Part shown: positions 41,887 to 52,512 of the stretch, in pieces
How the letters are laid out: the number at the start of each line of letters is the position of its first letter
Numbering within the stretch: the stretch's first letter is position 1
Origin: Microtetraspora sp. NBRC 13810
Lineage (GTDB): Bacteria; Actinomycetota; Actinomycetes; Streptosporangiales; Streptosporangiaceae
Direction of reading: 5' to 3'
NCBI RefSeq assembly: GCF_030268685.1
Contig: NZ_BSRQ01000001.1
Coordinates: forward strand, 124,001-188,000
Length of the DNA stretch: 64,000 bases
Translations under genes and position numbers: made by a program
Notes under the pieces: model-generated
Told to the model about the DNA's origin: nothing
What the model saw: the letters and a program-made list of their open reading frames with translations, nothing else
Database searches by the model: none

Positions 41887-43584
41887 TCAGCCGACCTTGA
41901 CGAGGATCGTGTGATAGCCGGTGGCGCCGTCGGGCGCGGGCGGGGCGAGGGCGGCGGTCTGCGTGTGGCCGGTCGCGTCCGTGGCGCGGACCTCGATCGT
42001 CTGCTCGCCGCGCGGCAGGTCCCAGTCGATCGACCACTGGCGCCAGGTGTCCGGGCCGGGCGTCTCGGCGAGGGTGGCCAGCCGCCAGTCGCCGTCGCCG
42101 ACCCGCACCTCGACCGCGTCGACGCCGCGATGTTGCGCCCAGGCCACCCCGGCGATCTTGGTACGGCCGGGCGGCAGCGAGGCGCCGGACTGCGGCACGT
42201 CGATCCGGGACTGCGTCTTGATCGGCCCCCGCTCCGCCCAGCCGCGCGGGGTCCAGTAGGCGATGTCCTGGTCGAAACGGGTCACCTTGATGTCCGTGAC
42301 CCACTTGGTCGCCGACACGTACCCGTACAGGCCGGGCACCACCTGGCGCACCGGGAAACCGTGGTCCGGCGAGAGGGCCTCGCCGTTCATCGCGATCGCG
42401 AACAGCGCGTCGCGGCCGTCCATCACGACGTCCATCGGCGTGCCGCAGGTGAAGCCGTCGGCGGAGGTGCTGAGCAGCATGTCGGCACCGGACCGCAGGC
42501 CGGCGCCGCGCAGCACGTCGGCCATCCGCACGCCCAGCCAGCGCGCGTTGCCCACGTAGGGGCCGCCGACCTCGTTGGACACGCAGGTCAGGGTGACGTC
42601 GGCCTCGGTCAGCGGCATCCTGACCAGGTCGGCGTAGGAGATCTCGATCGGCCTGTCCACCAGGCCGTGGATCTTCAGCGTCCAGCTCGCGGGGTCCACC
42701 TGGGGGACGATGAGCGCCGTGTCCACCCGGTAGAAGTCGGCATTGGGGGTGACGAACGGCGACAGCCCCCTGATCCGCAGGTCCACCCCGGCGGGCAGCG
42801 GCTTCGCGGGCGTCCTCGGGGCGGGCAGCTTGATCGTGCTCCTGGCCGCCGCCACCTCCTTGCGCCCGGCCAGCATCTGACCGGCCAGCGCGCCGGCCCC
42901 GGCGACGACGACTCCGCCGGCCACGCCGGTGAGCAGCGCCCGCCGGTCGAAGGCACGCAGCTCCGCGCCCGCCCGCATCACCACCGGCCGCTCCACATCG
43001 CCGGTGCCCGTGCCCGTGCCCGTGTCGGTGCCGGTGCCGGTGCCGGTGCCGGTCTCGGTCTCGCTCTCCGGGTCCGCCGGAAGCGGCGACTCGTACGGCA
43101 CGGCGCGCAGCATGCGGCGGGTCAGCCACGACAGGGTCCACACGCCCGCGCCGATGCCCACCACGGTCGGCAGCACGTCGACCGCCTGCGCGCCGGGGCG
43201 GCTCAGCACCGCGACCAGCCCGACGACGCCGATGGCGCCGAACGCGGCGACGGCGGGGCGGAGCCTTCGCACGGCCAGCACGCCGAGCGCGCCCGCGGCG
43301 ACGGCCAGGACCACGAAGACGCCGCCGACGAGGACGGCCTTGTCGTTCGTGCCGAAGGTGGCGATCGCCCACTCCTTGAGCGGGCCGGGTGACAGGTCGA
43401 TCAGCGACTCGCCGACCGCGATGACCGGGAACGTCGCGCCGTCGATGACACCCGCGACCAGCTGGGCGATGCCCAGCGCCACCGCCGCGGAGACCAGTCC
43501 CGCCAGCGCCGCCGCCCAGCCGGGGACGCCTGCCGGCGGGACGATCCGCCCGGGAACGCGCGCCGGCGCCATGTTGCCTCTCAC
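41887..43584 (-). CDS. sulfite-oxidase-family molybdopterin oxidoreductase, membrane-anchored
   Basis: A 565-residue protein with four or five N-terminal membrane helices (to about residue 155), a Thr/Gly-rich linker and a further helix near 220-240. The molybdopterin domain follows; the probable Mo-coordinating Cys lies in ADVTLTCVSNEVGGPYVGN, with NARWLGVRMADVL and NGEALSPDHGFPVRQVVPGL as family signatures. A dimerisation domain occupies the last 100 residues. The catalytic part faces outward. The substrate is unknown. It follows the ESX locus but has no evident link to it. Confidence 0.88.
   Translation of the reverse strand: MRGNMAPARVPGRIVPPAGVPGWAAALAGLVSAAVALGIAQLVAGVIDGATFPVIAVGESLIDLSPGPLKEWAIATFGTNDKAVLVGGVFVVLAVAAGALGVLAVRRLRPAVAAFGAIGVVGLVAVLSRPGAQAVDVLPTVVGIGAGVWTLSWLTRRMLRAVPYESPLPADPESETETGTGTGTGTDTGTGTGTGDVERPVVMRAGAELRAFDRRALLTGVAGGVVVAGAGALAGQMLAGRKEVAAARSTIKLPAPRTPAKPLPAGVDLRIRGLSPFVTPNADFYRVDTALIVPQVDPASWTLKIHGLVDRPIEISYADLVRMPLTEADVTLTCVSNEVGGPYVGNARWLGVRMADVLRGAGLRSGADMLLSTSADGFTCGTPMDVVMDGRDALFAIAMNGEALSPDHGFPVRQVVPGLYGYVSATKWVTDIKVTRFDQDIAYWTPRGWAERGPIKTQSRIDVPQSGASLPPGRTKIAGVAWAQHRGVDAVEVRVGDGDWRLATLAETPGPDTWRQWSIDWDLPRGEQTIEVRATDATGHTQTAALAPPAPDGATGYHTILVKVG
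43005..43068 (-). repeat. hexamer tandem repeat encoding a Thr-Gly linker
   Basis: About ten copies of GGTGCC and close variants (plus strand) encode the TGTGTGTG linker between the membrane and catalytic parts of the oxidoreductase. Confidence 0.7.
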
Positions 43585-43630
43585 GCTTGGACCTTACGCC
43601 CGGACGGGTGGCGAACTTCTTACACGATGG

Positions 43631-44230
43631 TTACAGCAGCTCCGCGACGACCGGCGCGAGCGCGCGGAACGCCCGCCCGCGGTGGCTGATCGCGTCCTTC
43701 TCCGCGGAGGTCAGCTCCGCCGTGGTGCGGATGCCGCCCTCCGGCACGAAGATCGGGTCGTAGCCGAACCCGCCGGCGCCCCGGGGCTTGTCCACGATCA
43801 CGCCGTGCAGCGCGCCCTCCACCACCCGCTCCTCGCCGGAGGGCAGGGCGAGCGCGGCGGCGCAGGCGAAGTGGGCTCCCCTGTGCCCGGCGGGCACGTC
43901 GGCGACCTGCGCGAGCAGCAGGTTGAGGTTGGCCTCGTCGTCGCCGTGCCGGCCGGACCAGCGGGCGGAGAACACGCCGGGCATGCCGTTCAGCGCGTCG
44001 ACGCACAGCCCGGAGTCGTCGGCCACGGCGGGCAGCCCGGTCGCCGAGGCGATCGCCCGTGCTTTGATCAGCGCGTTCTCGGCGAAGGTGAGGCCGGTCT
44101 CGGGGACGTCGCCGATCTCCGGGAACTCCTCCATGCCGGCGAGCTCCACCGCCAGCCCGGCGGCGGCGAGGATGCGCCGCAGCTCGACGATCTTCCCGGC
44201 GTTGCGGGTGGCGAGGACGAGACGGCTCAC
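43631..44230 (-). CDS. rdgB: dITP/XTP pyrophosphatase (RdgB/HAM1)
   Basis: A 199-residue enzyme that hydrolyses ITP and XTP to keep deaminated purines out of DNA. It shows [18 protein letters not shown] at the start, [13 protein letters not shown] and [20 protein letters not shown], then [11 protein letters not shown], all conserved HAM1 blocks. GTG at 44230 overlaps the RNase PH stop by four bases, the usual rph-rdgB pairing. Confidence 0.95.
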   Translation of the reverse strand: MSRLVLATRNAGKIVELRRILAAAGLAVELAGMEEFPEIGDVPETGLTFAENALIKARAIASATGLPAVADDSGLCVDALNGMPGVFSARWSGRHGDDEANLNLLLAQVADVPAGHRGAHFACAAALALPSGEERVVEGALHGVIVDKPRGAGGFGYDPIFVPEGGIRTTAELTSAEKDAISHRGRAFRALAPVVAELL

Positions 44231-44943
44231 GCCAGGGCCTTGCGCTGCAGCTCGGCCAGCTCGGCGCAGCCGGCGGTGGCCAGGTCGAGGAGCTGGTTGA
44301 GCAGGGCCCGGTCGAACGGCGCGCCCTCCGCCGTGCCCTGCACCTCGACGAACTCGCCGCCCCCGGTCATCACCACGTTCATGTCCGTCTCGGCCGCGAC
44401 GTCCTCGGTGTAGCAGAGGTCGAGCAAGGGAGTGGTGCCGACCACGCCCACCGACACGGCGGCGACCGAGCCCACCAGCGGGTCGCCGGGGCACATGCGC
44501 CGCTTGCGCATCCAGCCGATCGCGTCGGCCAGCGCGACGTAGGCGCCGGTGATCGCGGCCGTGCGGGTGCCGCCGTCGGCCTGGAGCACGTCGCAGTCGA
44601 GAATGATCGAATTCTCGCCGAGCGCCTTGTAGTCGACGCAGGCGCGCAGCGAGCGGCCGATCAGCCGGGAGATCTCGTGCGTCCTGCCGCCGATCTTGCC
44701 CCGGACCGACTCGCGGTCGGAACGGGTGTTGGTGGAGCGCGGCAGCATGGAGTACTCGGCGGTGACCCAGCCGAGCCCGCTGCCCTTGCGCCAGCGCGGC
44801 ACGCTGTCCTGTACCGAGGCGGCGCAGAGCACCTTCGTGCCGCCGAATTCGACCAGCACGGACCCCTCGGCGTGGGCCAGCCAGTTACGGGTGATGGTCA
44901 CCGGCCGAAGCCGGTCCGGAGTACGTCCGTCTGCACGCGCCAT
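44227..44943 (-). CDS. rph: ribonuclease PH
   Basis: A 238-residue phosphorolytic 3'-5' exoribonuclease that trims tRNA 3' ends. It starts [15 protein letters not shown] and contains [36 protein letters not shown] and [19 protein letters not shown], the active-site region of the family. ATG 44943 has AGGGTGAA upstream; a start three codons earlier is less likely. Third gene of the murI-MBL-rph-rdgB operon. Confidence 0.95.
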   Translation of the reverse strand: MARADGRTPDRLRPVTITRNWLAHAEGSVLVEFGGTKVLCAASVQDSVPRWRKGSGLGWVTAEYSMLPRSTNTRSDRESVRGKIGGRTHEISRLIGRSLRACVDYKALGENSIILDCDVLQADGGTRTAAITGAYVALADAIGWMRKRRMCPGDPLVGSVAAVSVGVVGTTPLLDLCYTEDVAAETDMNVVMTGGGEFVEVQGTAEGAPFDRALLNQLLDLATAGCAELAELQRKALA

Positions 44944-44948
44944 GATGT

Positions 44949-45701
44949 TCACCCTAGGGGATACACCGCGCCGCTACGTGCCAGCTCGGTACGGCCGGCG
45001 AAACCGCCCCGACCGGCGTCCTCCAGGATCCGGTCCTGGGCGTTCCACGGCACGAGATGGGTGAGCACCAGCGTGCCCACGCCCGCCCCGGCGGCGTGCT
45101 CGGCCGCCTGCCGCCCGTTCAGGTGCAGCCCGGTGGGCAGGCCGGGCTCGTCCAGGAAGGACGCCTCGCACAGCAGCAGGTCGGCGTCGGCGGCGAGTTT
45201 CACCAACTCGGCCGACTCCCCGGTGTCGGCGGAGTAGGCGACGGAGTGACCGCCGTAGGAGACGCGGAAGCCGTACGTCTCCACCGGGTGGTTCATCAGC
45301 GCGGCCGTCACCTCGAACGGGCCGATCCGCCGGACGCCGGGGGTGAGCGCGTTGAACTCGAAGGCGGTCTCCAGGCCGGGCTCCTCCGGCATGCCGTAGG
45401 CGGCGGCGAGCCTGCGCGGGGCGTCCTTCGGCGCGTGGACGGGCAGGCGTGGGAAGGGCGCCCGCGGGGAGTAGGTCCGGACCACGTGGTAGGGGCACAG
45501 GTCCAGGCAGTGGTCGGCGTGCAGGTGGGACAGGCAGACGGCGTCCACCTCGGCCAGGTCGACGTGCCGTTGCAGCGCACCGAGGGCGCCGTTGCCCAGG
45601 TCGAGCAGGAGCCTGAAGCCCTCGGCCTCCAGCAGGTAGCAGGAGGCGGGGCTTTCGGGGCCGGGGTAGCTCCCGGAACACCCGACGATCGTCAGTTTCA
45701 T
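44949..45701 (-). CDS. MBL-fold metal-dependent hydrolase (RNase Z / phosphodiesterase-like)
   Basis: A 250-residue cytoplasmic metallo-beta-lactamase-fold hydrolase. The metal motif [11 protein letters not shown] carries HxHxDH; further ligands are in [22 protein letters not shown] and LTHLVPWN. The fold and this location between murI and rph are conserved in actinobacteria, where it is annotated as a phosphodiesterase or RNase Z-like enzyme; the substrate is not defined. Confidence 0.88.
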   Translation of the reverse strand: MKLTIVGCSGSYPGPESPASCYLLEAEGFRLLLDLGNGALGALQRHVDLAEVDAVCLSHLHADHCLDLCPYHVVRTYSPRAPFPRLPVHAPKDAPRRLAAAYGMPEEPGLETAFEFNALTPGVRRIGPFEVTAALMNHPVETYGFRVSYGGHSVAYSADTGESAELVKLAADADLLLCEASFLDEPGLPTGLHLNGRQAAEHAAGAGVGTLVLTHLVPWNAQDRILEDAGRGGFAGRTELARSGAVYPLG

Positions 45702-45712
45702 GAGGCGGCCTC

Positions 45713-46561
45713 CTAAGAGGGAGCGCGCAGCGCTCCGTTACCCGAAACGTCCTCCCGGACGACGAGCGGGCCGAGCTCGGCGAACTCGACCGCCTCGATC
45801 TCCGGTCCCAGGAACCTGCGTCCCAGCCGCCGGAAGAGCGTGGCCTCTCCGGTGGCGCGGAAGCGATGGCGGGGGTTCGCGCCGTCGCCTTCCAGGCCGC
45901 GGTCGTGGAGGACGCGATAAACGTCCTTGGCCGTCTCCTCCGCGCTGGACACCAGGGTCAGCGCGTCGCCCGCCACATAGGAGATGGCCGCGGTCAGCAG
46001 GGGATAATGGGTACAGCCGAGGATGAGCGTGTCGCAGCCCGCCTCCTGGACGGGCCGCAGATACTCACGGATCACCTCGATGAGCTCGTCGCCCGAGGTC
46101 TCCCCCCGCTCGACGAACTCCACCAGCCTCGGCGCCGCCACCCCGGTCAGGCTCACGTGCGGCGCGGCGGCGAACGCGTCGTCGTAGGCCATCGACTCGA
46201 TCGTGGCGCGCGTCGCGATGACGCCCACCCGCCCGTTGCGGGTGGCCTGCACGGCCCGCCGGGTGGCCGGCTGGATCACCTCGACCACGGGCACGCCGTA
46301 ACGCTCCCGCGCGTCCCGCAGCACCGCCGCGCTCGCGCTGTTGCAGGCGATGACCAGCATCTTCACGTCGTGCTCGACGAGATGGTCCATCACCTCAAGC
46401 GCGAAGGCCCGGACCTCGGCGATACGGCGCGGCCCGTACGGCTGCCGCGCCGTGTCCGCCACGTAGAGGATCGACTCGTGGGGGAGCTGGTCGATGATCG
46501 CCCTCGCGACGGTGAGCCCGCCGACGCCGCTGTCGAAGATTCCGATGCTCTCGCCTGACAC
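45713..46561 (-). CDS. murI: glutamate racemase
   Basis: A 282-residue enzyme that makes D-glutamate for peptidoglycan. The two catalytic cysteines are in [12 protein letters not shown] and LGCTHYPLL, with [17 protein letters not shown] at the start and ADTARQPYG after it. I chose GTG 46561; a TTG three codons earlier is an alternative, and neither has a strong ribosome site. First gene of a four-gene operon. Confidence 0.95.
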   Translation of the reverse strand: MSGESIGIFDSGVGGLTVARAIIDQLPHESILYVADTARQPYGPRRIAEVRAFALEVMDHLVEHDVKMLVIACNSASAAVLRDARERYGVPVVEVIQPATRRAVQATRNGRVGVIATRATIESMAYDDAFAAAPHVSLTGVAAPRLVEFVERGETSGDELIEVIREYLRPVQEAGCDTLILGCTHYPLLTAAISYVAGDALTLVSSAEETAKDVYRVLHDRGLEGDGANPRHRFRATGEATLFRRLGRRFLGPEIEAVEFAELGPLVVREDVSGNGALRAPS

Positions 46562-46679
46562 GTTTCCCAAGGTTAGGGGACCTGGCTTGATCGCTCATCG
46601 TAATAATGCTCACAGCGCGAGTGTCTTCCATCCCTTTTTGCCACGGGTTTTCCGCGGCCGGGGGCGGTGGCCCACGTGG

Positions 46680-47471
46680 TCAGCCCCGGCCGAGGCGGGC
46701 GATCTGCCGGGACTGCGCGACGATGCGCCCGGTGGAGTCGCGCACCTCGACCTCCTCGTCGAACCAGCCGTCGCTGATCAGCCGGCCGCTGCCGTAGAGC
46801 GTGAGCCAGCCGGGGGCGGGCAGCGCGCGCAGGTACCAGGTCAGCTCCACGGTCGGCGCCCACCCTCTGGCGCCCGCGGAGAAGACCACCGGCGGCAGGG
46901 CGTCCACCGCCAGGGCGAGCACGAACGGGTCGGGATCCTGCGGCTCGGCCATCCGGAAGTAGGCCCGCGACTCCGGCCGCCCGGTGGGCTCGCCGGTCAG
47001 CCAGCCGATCGTGGGCGGGTCGAAGAGCATCTCCAACTGGGCGTTGAGCGTCATGTTGGACTCAGGCTTGGGCTCGGGCAGCGGGCGGCACCGCTCCGGC
47101 GGCGGCATGGCGAGCGGCGGTCCGGCGGACCAGTCGGGCGCGGCGTCGCCGAGCGTCGCGGTGGTGACCAGCGCCTCGATGTAGGCGCGGTCGTCCTGGA
47201 GCAGGGTCGCCCTGGTCATCGCGGCGGTGCGGCCGGCCTTGAGCTGCTCCAGCCGGACCTGCGCCGGGCCCGGCCGCGGGGCGCGCAGGAACTGCGCGCT
47301 GGTGGAGACGGGATGCGCGTGCGGCGAGGCGTCCACCACCGCGCGCAGCACCACGGCCAGCAGGTAACCGCCGTTCAGCGGCCCGCCGATCCCGTATCCG
47401 TCGTCAAGGCATACGTCATAGGTGGTCTCGTCCACCCGGAGAGCCCGGGTCGCCTCGTCAAACTTGGTCAT
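46680..47471 (-). CDS. acyl-CoA thioesterase family protein (TesB-like hotdog)
   Basis: A 263-residue double-hotdog protein that probably hydrolyses acyl-CoA. IGGPLNGGYLLAVVLRAV is the N-terminal hotdog helix region and RGWAPTVELTWYLRALPAPG with GWFDEEVEVRDSTGRIVAQS marks the C-terminal one, as in the 4HBT_3 family. It stands alone between murI and the DUF3352 gene. The acyl substrate cannot be inferred. Confidence 0.82.
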   Translation of the reverse strand: MTKFDEATRALRVDETTYDVCLDDGYGIGGPLNGGYLLAVVLRAVVDASPHAHPVSTSAQFLRAPRPGPAQVRLEQLKAGRTAAMTRATLLQDDRAYIEALVTTATLGDAAPDWSAGPPLAMPPPERCRPLPEPKPESNMTLNAQLEMLFDPPTIGWLTGEPTGRPESRAYFRMAEPQDPDPFVLALAVDALPPVVFSAGARGWAPTVELTWYLRALPAPGWLTLYGSGRLISDGWFDEEVEVRDSTGRIVAQSRQIARLGRG

Positions 47472-47688
47472 CCACGCCCCTCGTGCACCACTACCGAACT
47501 ATGTTCTGCGGGCTAACTGTACCGCGCCCTTGGCGTATCGGTCCGAGAGGCCGACGGTCTGAAAAATCCGGAAAAAAACTAAATATCGCATTAGACGCAA
47601 ACATCGGATGGTTAGTTCTCTGCAAGTCAACCGCTAGCAAAGTGCACTAGCTTCTAGGAGCACCCAGAAGCCCACGATGTGAGTTGAT

Positions 47689-49668
47689 ATGTCGTCGAAC
47701 ACTCCCCCCGGACCTCCGGCATCGGACGAGCCGGACCCGAGCCGGACCGTCGTCTATCGTCCCCAGCAGGGGCAGCAGCCGCCGTATCCGCCGCAGGCGG
47801 GGCCTTCGGGCTACCCGCAGCAGAATGTTCCCCCAGGTCAGGGCCAGCAGCCCGGTTATGGCCAGCCTTATGGCGGTCAGCCGGGATACGGCCAGCCCGC
47901 ACCGGGATACGGTCAGGGACAGGGCCCGGGATATGACCAGGGTTACGGTCAGAACCAGGCACCGCAATACGACCCCGGCGCCCAGCAGTACGGCCAGCAG
48001 CCCTACGGCCAGCCCCAGCAGCAGTACGGCCAGCCCGGCTACGGCCAGCAGGGGTACGGCCAGCCGCAGGGCCAGCAGGGCTACGGACAGCAGAGTCACG
48101 AGCAGCAGGCGTACGCCCAGCAGGGCTACGGACAGCAGGGCCAGCAGGGGTACGGGCAACAGGGCTACGGCCAGCAGGGCCAGCAGGGCTACGGGCAGCC
48201 GTCCTGGTCCGGCGGGCCCGAGGTGCTCGGCGGCGGCGCGCAGCCGCGCAAGGGCAGGCGCGGCTGGATCGCGGCGGTCATCGCCGCGGTGGTGGTCGTC
48301 CTGATCGGCGGTGGCGGCGTCTACGCGGTCAACCTGCTGAGCGGCGGCGGCACCCAGCCGGAGGCGGTCCTGCCCGGCAGCGCCCTCGCCTACGTGCGCC
48401 TCGACCTCGACCCCGCGGCCAACCAGAAGCTGGCGCTGTTCAACATCGCCCGCAAGTTCACCCCGACCAGGGAGTCCTTCAGCGGCGAAGACCCGCGCCA
48501 GGCGCTCTTCAACCTGATCCAGTCACAGGGCGAGGGCGCGGAGGGCCTCGACTTCGCCAGGGACGTCGAGCCGTGGCTCGGCTCCCGGATCGGCGTGGCC
48601 GTCACTCCGCCCGCCCAGGGTTCCGACGAGCCCGGCGCGGTGGTCGCGGTGCAGGTGACCGACGAGGCCGCGGCCCGGGCCGGGATCACCAAGCTGATGG
48701 AGGGAGAGCAGGCCGGCATCGCCTTCCGCGAGGACTACGCGCTGGTCACCGAGACCCAGGCGCTGGCCGACCGGTACGCCCAGGAGGCGCCGCTGGCGGA
48801 CAACCCGAACTTCACCGACGACATCGGCGCCATCGGGGAGCAGGGCGTGCTGTCCATCTGGGGCGACATGGACCGGCTGAGCAAGATCCCGAGCATCTCG
48901 GGCGAGCTGGACCAGCAGACGCTCAAGCAGGTCGCCGGGGCCCGCTTCGCCGGCGCCCTGCGCTTCGACGGCTCCTACGCCGAGCTGGCCGGCTTGGTGC
49001 GCGGCGCCACGATGCTCGACGCGGGCTCGCCTGAGGCCGCGCGGATCAGCGACCTGCCCGCCACCACGGCCGGCGCCGTGTCCGTCTCGGGCCTCGGCGA
49101 CGTGTTCACCAAGCAGTGGGCCGAGATCAGCAGGATGGCCCAGCAGGACGCGACGTTCCAGCAGTTCCTGGCGGATGCGCAGCAGAGCGGCCTGTCGCTC
49201 CCGGACGACGTGGTCACCCTGCTCGGCAAGAACCTCACCCTGGCGGTGGACGAGCGCGGCATCGACGCCGACCTGCCGCAGATCGGCGCCCGCATCGTCA
49301 CCGACCCCGTCAAGGGCCAGCAGGTGGTGACCAAGATCGAGCAGTTGCTCGCCGCCGAGGGCGGTGGCCTGCGGCTCGGCAAGGTCGCCGGCGACGGCAC
49401 CCTGGCCCTGGCGACGACCCAGGAGTACGCACAGCAGCTGTCGCAGTCGGGCACCCTGGCCGACAGCGAGACCTTCCAGCTCGCCGTGCCCGACGCCGGC
49501 GAGGCCACCTTCGCGGCCTTCGTCGACCTCGACAAGCTGGAGAAGCTCTACCTCTCCAGTGTGCAGGGCGAGGAGCGGGCCAACCTCCAGGTGCTGCGCG
49601 CGGTCGGCATCAGCGGCAGGCAGTCCGACAGCGAGTCCACCTTCTCCCTGCGGGTGCTGTTCAACTGA
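47689..49668 (+). CDS. DUF3352 membrane protein with Gln/Gly/Tyr-rich N-terminus
   Basis: A 659-residue protein. Residues 25-170 are a low-complexity region of GYGQ and QQGQ units, followed by a membrane helix near 185-207 ([20 protein letters not shown]). A large extracytoplasmic DUF3352 domain follows ([20 protein letters not shown] onwards), which is typical of actinomycete surface proteins of unknown role. ATG follows TTCTAGGAGCACCC and weaker sites. The upstream 216 bases are AT-rich and probably hold the promoter. A strong terminator follows. Confidence 0.85.
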   Translation: MSSNTPPGPPASDEPDPSRTVVYRPQQGQQPPYPPQAGPSGYPQQNVPPGQGQQPGYGQPYGGQPGYGQPAPGYGQGQGPGYDQGYGQNQAPQYDPGAQQYGQQPYGQPQQQYGQPGYGQQGYGQPQGQQGYGQQSHEQQAYAQQGYGQQGQQGYGQQGYGQQGQQGYGQPSWSGGPEVLGGGAQPRKGRRGWIAAVIAAVVVVLIGGGGVYAVNLLSGGGTQPEAVLPGSALAYVRLDLDPAANQKLALFNIARKFTPTRESFSGEDPRQALFNLIQSQGEGAEGLDFARDVEPWLGSRIGVAVTPPAQGSDEPGAVVAVQVTDEAAARAGITKLMEGEQAGIAFREDYALVTETQALADRYAQEAPLADNPNFTDDIGAIGEQGVLSIWGDMDRLSKIPSISGELDQQTLKQVAGARFAGALRFDGSYAELAGLVRGATMLDAGSPEAARISDLPATTAGAVSVSGLGDVFTKQWAEISRMAQQDATFQQFLADAQQSGLSLPDDVVTLLGKNLTLAVDERGIDADLPQIGARIVTDPVKGQQVVTKIEQLLAAEGGGLRLGKVAGDGTLALATTQEYAQQLSQSGTLADSETFQLAVPDAGEATFAAFVDLDKLEKLYLSSVQGEERANLQVLRAVGISGRQSDSESTFSLRVLFN

Positions 49669-49682
49669 TCCCCGGCATACGG

Positions 49683-49714
49683 AACCCCCCGCCTCCCTCG
49701 GAAGGCGGGGGGTT
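49683..49714. terminator. strong bidirectional hairpin terminator
   Basis: A 12-base perfect stem (AACCCCCCGCCT at 49683-49694 with its complement at 49703-49714) and eight-base loop is followed by TTCGTC, between convergent DUF3352 and cysM genes. Confidence 0.85.
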
Positions 49715-49732
49715 TCGTCGTCCGGGACGGGG

Positions 49733-50716
<984 letters not shown>

Positions 50717-50995
50717 TCAGCGGGCGCCACCGGCCACGGCCGGCAGCACGGTGACGGTGTCGCCGTCGGCGACCGGCGTCTCCAGGCCGCCCAGGAACCG
50801 CACGTCCTCGTCGTTGAGGTAGACGTTGACGAAACGGCGCAGCGCGCCCTGCTCGACCAGGCGGTCCCGCAGCCCGGGGTGCCGGACCTCCAGGTCGCCG
50901 ATCAGCTCCTCCAGCGTGCCGCCCTTGCCCTCGACGGCCTTGGCGCCATCGGTGTAGCTACGCAGAATGGTCGGAATGCGAACCTCAATGGCCAT
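50717..50995 (-). CDS. cysO: sulfur-carrier protein CysO (MoaD/ThiS family) with extended C-terminus
   Basis: A 92-residue ubiquitin-like sulfur carrier. VRIPTILRSYTDGAKAV opens the beta-grasp fold, FVNVYLNDEDVRFLGGLETP is the central segment and VADGDTVTVLPAVAGGAR ends it. Family members normally end in Gly-Gly, whose carboxylate is thiolated; here Ala-Arg follows, so the tail must be trimmed before activation, presumably by the Mec metalloprotease encoded in the same operon. Confidence 0.93.
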   Translation of the reverse strand: MAIEVRIPTILRSYTDGAKAVEGKGGTLEELIGDLEVRHPGLRDRLVEQGALRRFVNVYLNDEDVRFLGGLETPVADGDTVTVLPAVAGGAR

Positions 50996-51079
50996 CGCGG
51001 TCGATCTCCTTGGTCATGTGGTCGTCGTTGGGCACCCACCCGATCCGAACACGGGAGGATGCGGGGGTGTTCCGGGGTG

Positions 51080-51235
51080 TCAGTGACCCGGACAGTCGTA
51101 GACGACGGCCGAGGGAGTGTGCGCGAACAGGTAGCTCTGCACGGCCGGAGCCGCGGCCGACCGGACCCGGGAACGCGGACGCCACGCGGTGGCGAGGACC
51201 GCGCTCGGACCGGACTCGGGGTCGGAAGTCGACAC
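51080..51235 (-). CDS. possible small protein between mec and cysO
   Basis: A 51-codon frame from GTG, starting 10 bases after the mec stop and ending 85 bases before cysO, has about 82 percent G/C at third positions. The product starts VSTSDPESGPSAVLATAWRP and ends VVYDCPGH; one cysteine, no membrane segment. No ribosome site is obvious. It may be a short operon gene or leader, or chance. Confidence 0.35.
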   Translation of the reverse strand: MSTSDPESGPSAVLATAWRPRSRVRSAAAPAVQSYLFAHTPSAVVYDCPGH

Positions 51236-51244
51236 GGGACCAGT

Positions 51245-51652
51245 TTACTTAACGAAGGTGACCTCTTCCTCGGTCACCACCCCGTCGGCGATGCGATAAG
51301 AACGGAACTCCACGTCCACCTCGTCCCTGGTCGAGACGAGCACGTAGTGCGCGTTCGGCTCGGAGGCGTAGGAGATGTCGGTGCGCGAGGGGTATGCCTC
51401 GGTGGCCGTGTGCGAGTGGTAGATGACCACCGGCTCCTCGTCCCTGTCGTCCATCTCCCGCCAGACCCGGAGCTGCTCCATCGAGTCGAACCGGTAGAAC
51501 GTCGGCGAGCGCTCCGCGTTCTCCATCTGGATGAAGCGCTCCGGACGGTCGGAGCCGACCGGCCCGGCGATCACGCCGCACGCCTCGTCCGGGTGGTCGG
51601 CCCGCGCGTGCGCGACGATCCTGTCCGCGAGTTCCTGCGAGATCCTCAGCAT
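51245..51652 (-). CDS. mec: JAMM metalloprotease Mec (Mov34/MPN family)
   Basis: A 135-residue zinc peptidase that frees cysteine from the CysO-cysteine adduct made by CysM. The JAMM motif HSHTATEAYPSRTD gives HxH-x7-S-x2-D exactly, with the upstream catalytic Glu in DEACGVIAG. The order mec-cysO-cysM is the conserved actinobacterial cysteine module. It may also trim the Ala-Arg tail of CysO here. Confidence 0.93.
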   Translation of the reverse strand: MLRISQELADRIVAHARADHPDEACGVIAGPVGSDRPERFIQMENAERSPTFYRFDSMEQLRVWREMDDRDEEPVVIYHSHTATEAYPSRTDISYASEPNAHYVLVSTRDEVDVEFRSYRIADGVVTEEEVTFVK

Positions 51653-51661
51653 GCGAGGAAG

Positions 51662-52183
51662 CTACCAAAGTGCTCGCACGAGTGTGTCCTGCAGGTAGGT
51701 CAGCCAGTCATATGTCACGAACGCAGGGTAACGGGGGTCGTCCTCCGGCATCCCGGCCAGCTCGTCGTGCACGTCCTCGGTGATCTCCAGCCGGGTGCCG
51801 AGCGTCAGCCGTACGTCGTTGAGGGCGCGCATCCAGGCGCGGCCCTGCTCGGCGGTCAGGGCGATCGTGCCGACCACGGCCGTCTCGCGCACCACCTGCG
51901 CGTCGGCGCGCTTGCCGTCGCGCAGCCCGGCCTCGGTGAACCGGCGGAACTCCGCCGCCTGCTCGTCGTCGGCGTAGGCCGAGGGGAAGAGCCTGGCCAG
52001 CGCGGGGTCCTCGGGCGCCTCGGAGGAACCGACGCTGAGCGCCCGCTCCAGCGGGTCCTCGCTCGTGCCGCCCGGCTCGACCAGCCCGAGGATCATGTCG
52101 GCCAGTGAGCGCAGGATCGACACCTCCGCGGCGTCGAACTCGGCCGTGACGCCGGTCGCGCTCGGGTGGAACCCGGTGCTCAT
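51662..52183 (-). CDS. DUF2017 family protein
   Basis: A 173-residue helical cytoplasmic protein regularly encoded directly after clpS in actinobacteria. [20 protein letters not shown] and the C-terminal [17 protein letters not shown] are family-typical. It overlaps clpS by four bases. Its function, perhaps linked to Clp proteolysis, is not known. Confidence 0.9.
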   Translation of the reverse strand: MSTGFHPSATGVTAEFDAAEVSILRSLADMILGLVEPGGTSEDPLERALSVGSSEAPEDPALARLFPSAYADDEQAAEFRRFTEAGLRDGKRADAQVVRETAVVGTIALTAEQGRAWMRALNDVRLTLGTRLEITEDVHDELAGMPEDDPRYPAFVTYDWLTYLQDTLVRALW

Positions 52184-52473
52184 GAGGCGGAGTCCTGCTG
52201 GACGGTGGCCCACAGCCCGTAGGAGTGCAGGATCTGCACGTCGCGCTCCATCTCCTCGCGGGTGCCGCTGGACACCACCGCCTTGCCCTTGTGGTGCACG
52301 TCGAGCATGAGCTTCTCCGCCTTGTCCCGTGGGTAGCCGAAGACCGTCTGGAAGACGTAGGTCACGTAGGACATGAGGTTGACCGGGTCGTTCCACACGA
52401 TGGTGATCCAGGGGAGGTCTGGCCTGACGTCCGACGCGGGACGCTCGACCTCGACGGGAGCGGTGCTGGGCAC
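52180..52473 (-). CDS. clpS: ATP-dependent Clp protease adaptor ClpS
   Basis: A 97-residue N-end-rule adaptor that feeds substrates to ClpC or Clp[41 protein letters not shown] and the end [20 protein letters not shown] match ClpS throughout. GTG start at 52473; its promoter gap with pncB is only 39 bases. Confidence 0.95.
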   Translation of the reverse strand: MPSTAPVEVERPASDVRPDLPWITIVWNDPVNLMSYVTYVFQTVFGYPRDKAEKLMLDVHHKGKAVVSSGTREEMERDVQILHSYGLWATVQQDSAS

Positions 52474-52512
52474 CTATCCAGTGTGCCCTACGCCGGCCGT
52501 AGTCTTCGACAC

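Noticed and set aside
51010..51252. 80-codon plus-strand frame between cysO and mec
   Set aside because: It is antisense to the operon and Arg-rich; the minus frame has gene-like codon bias.
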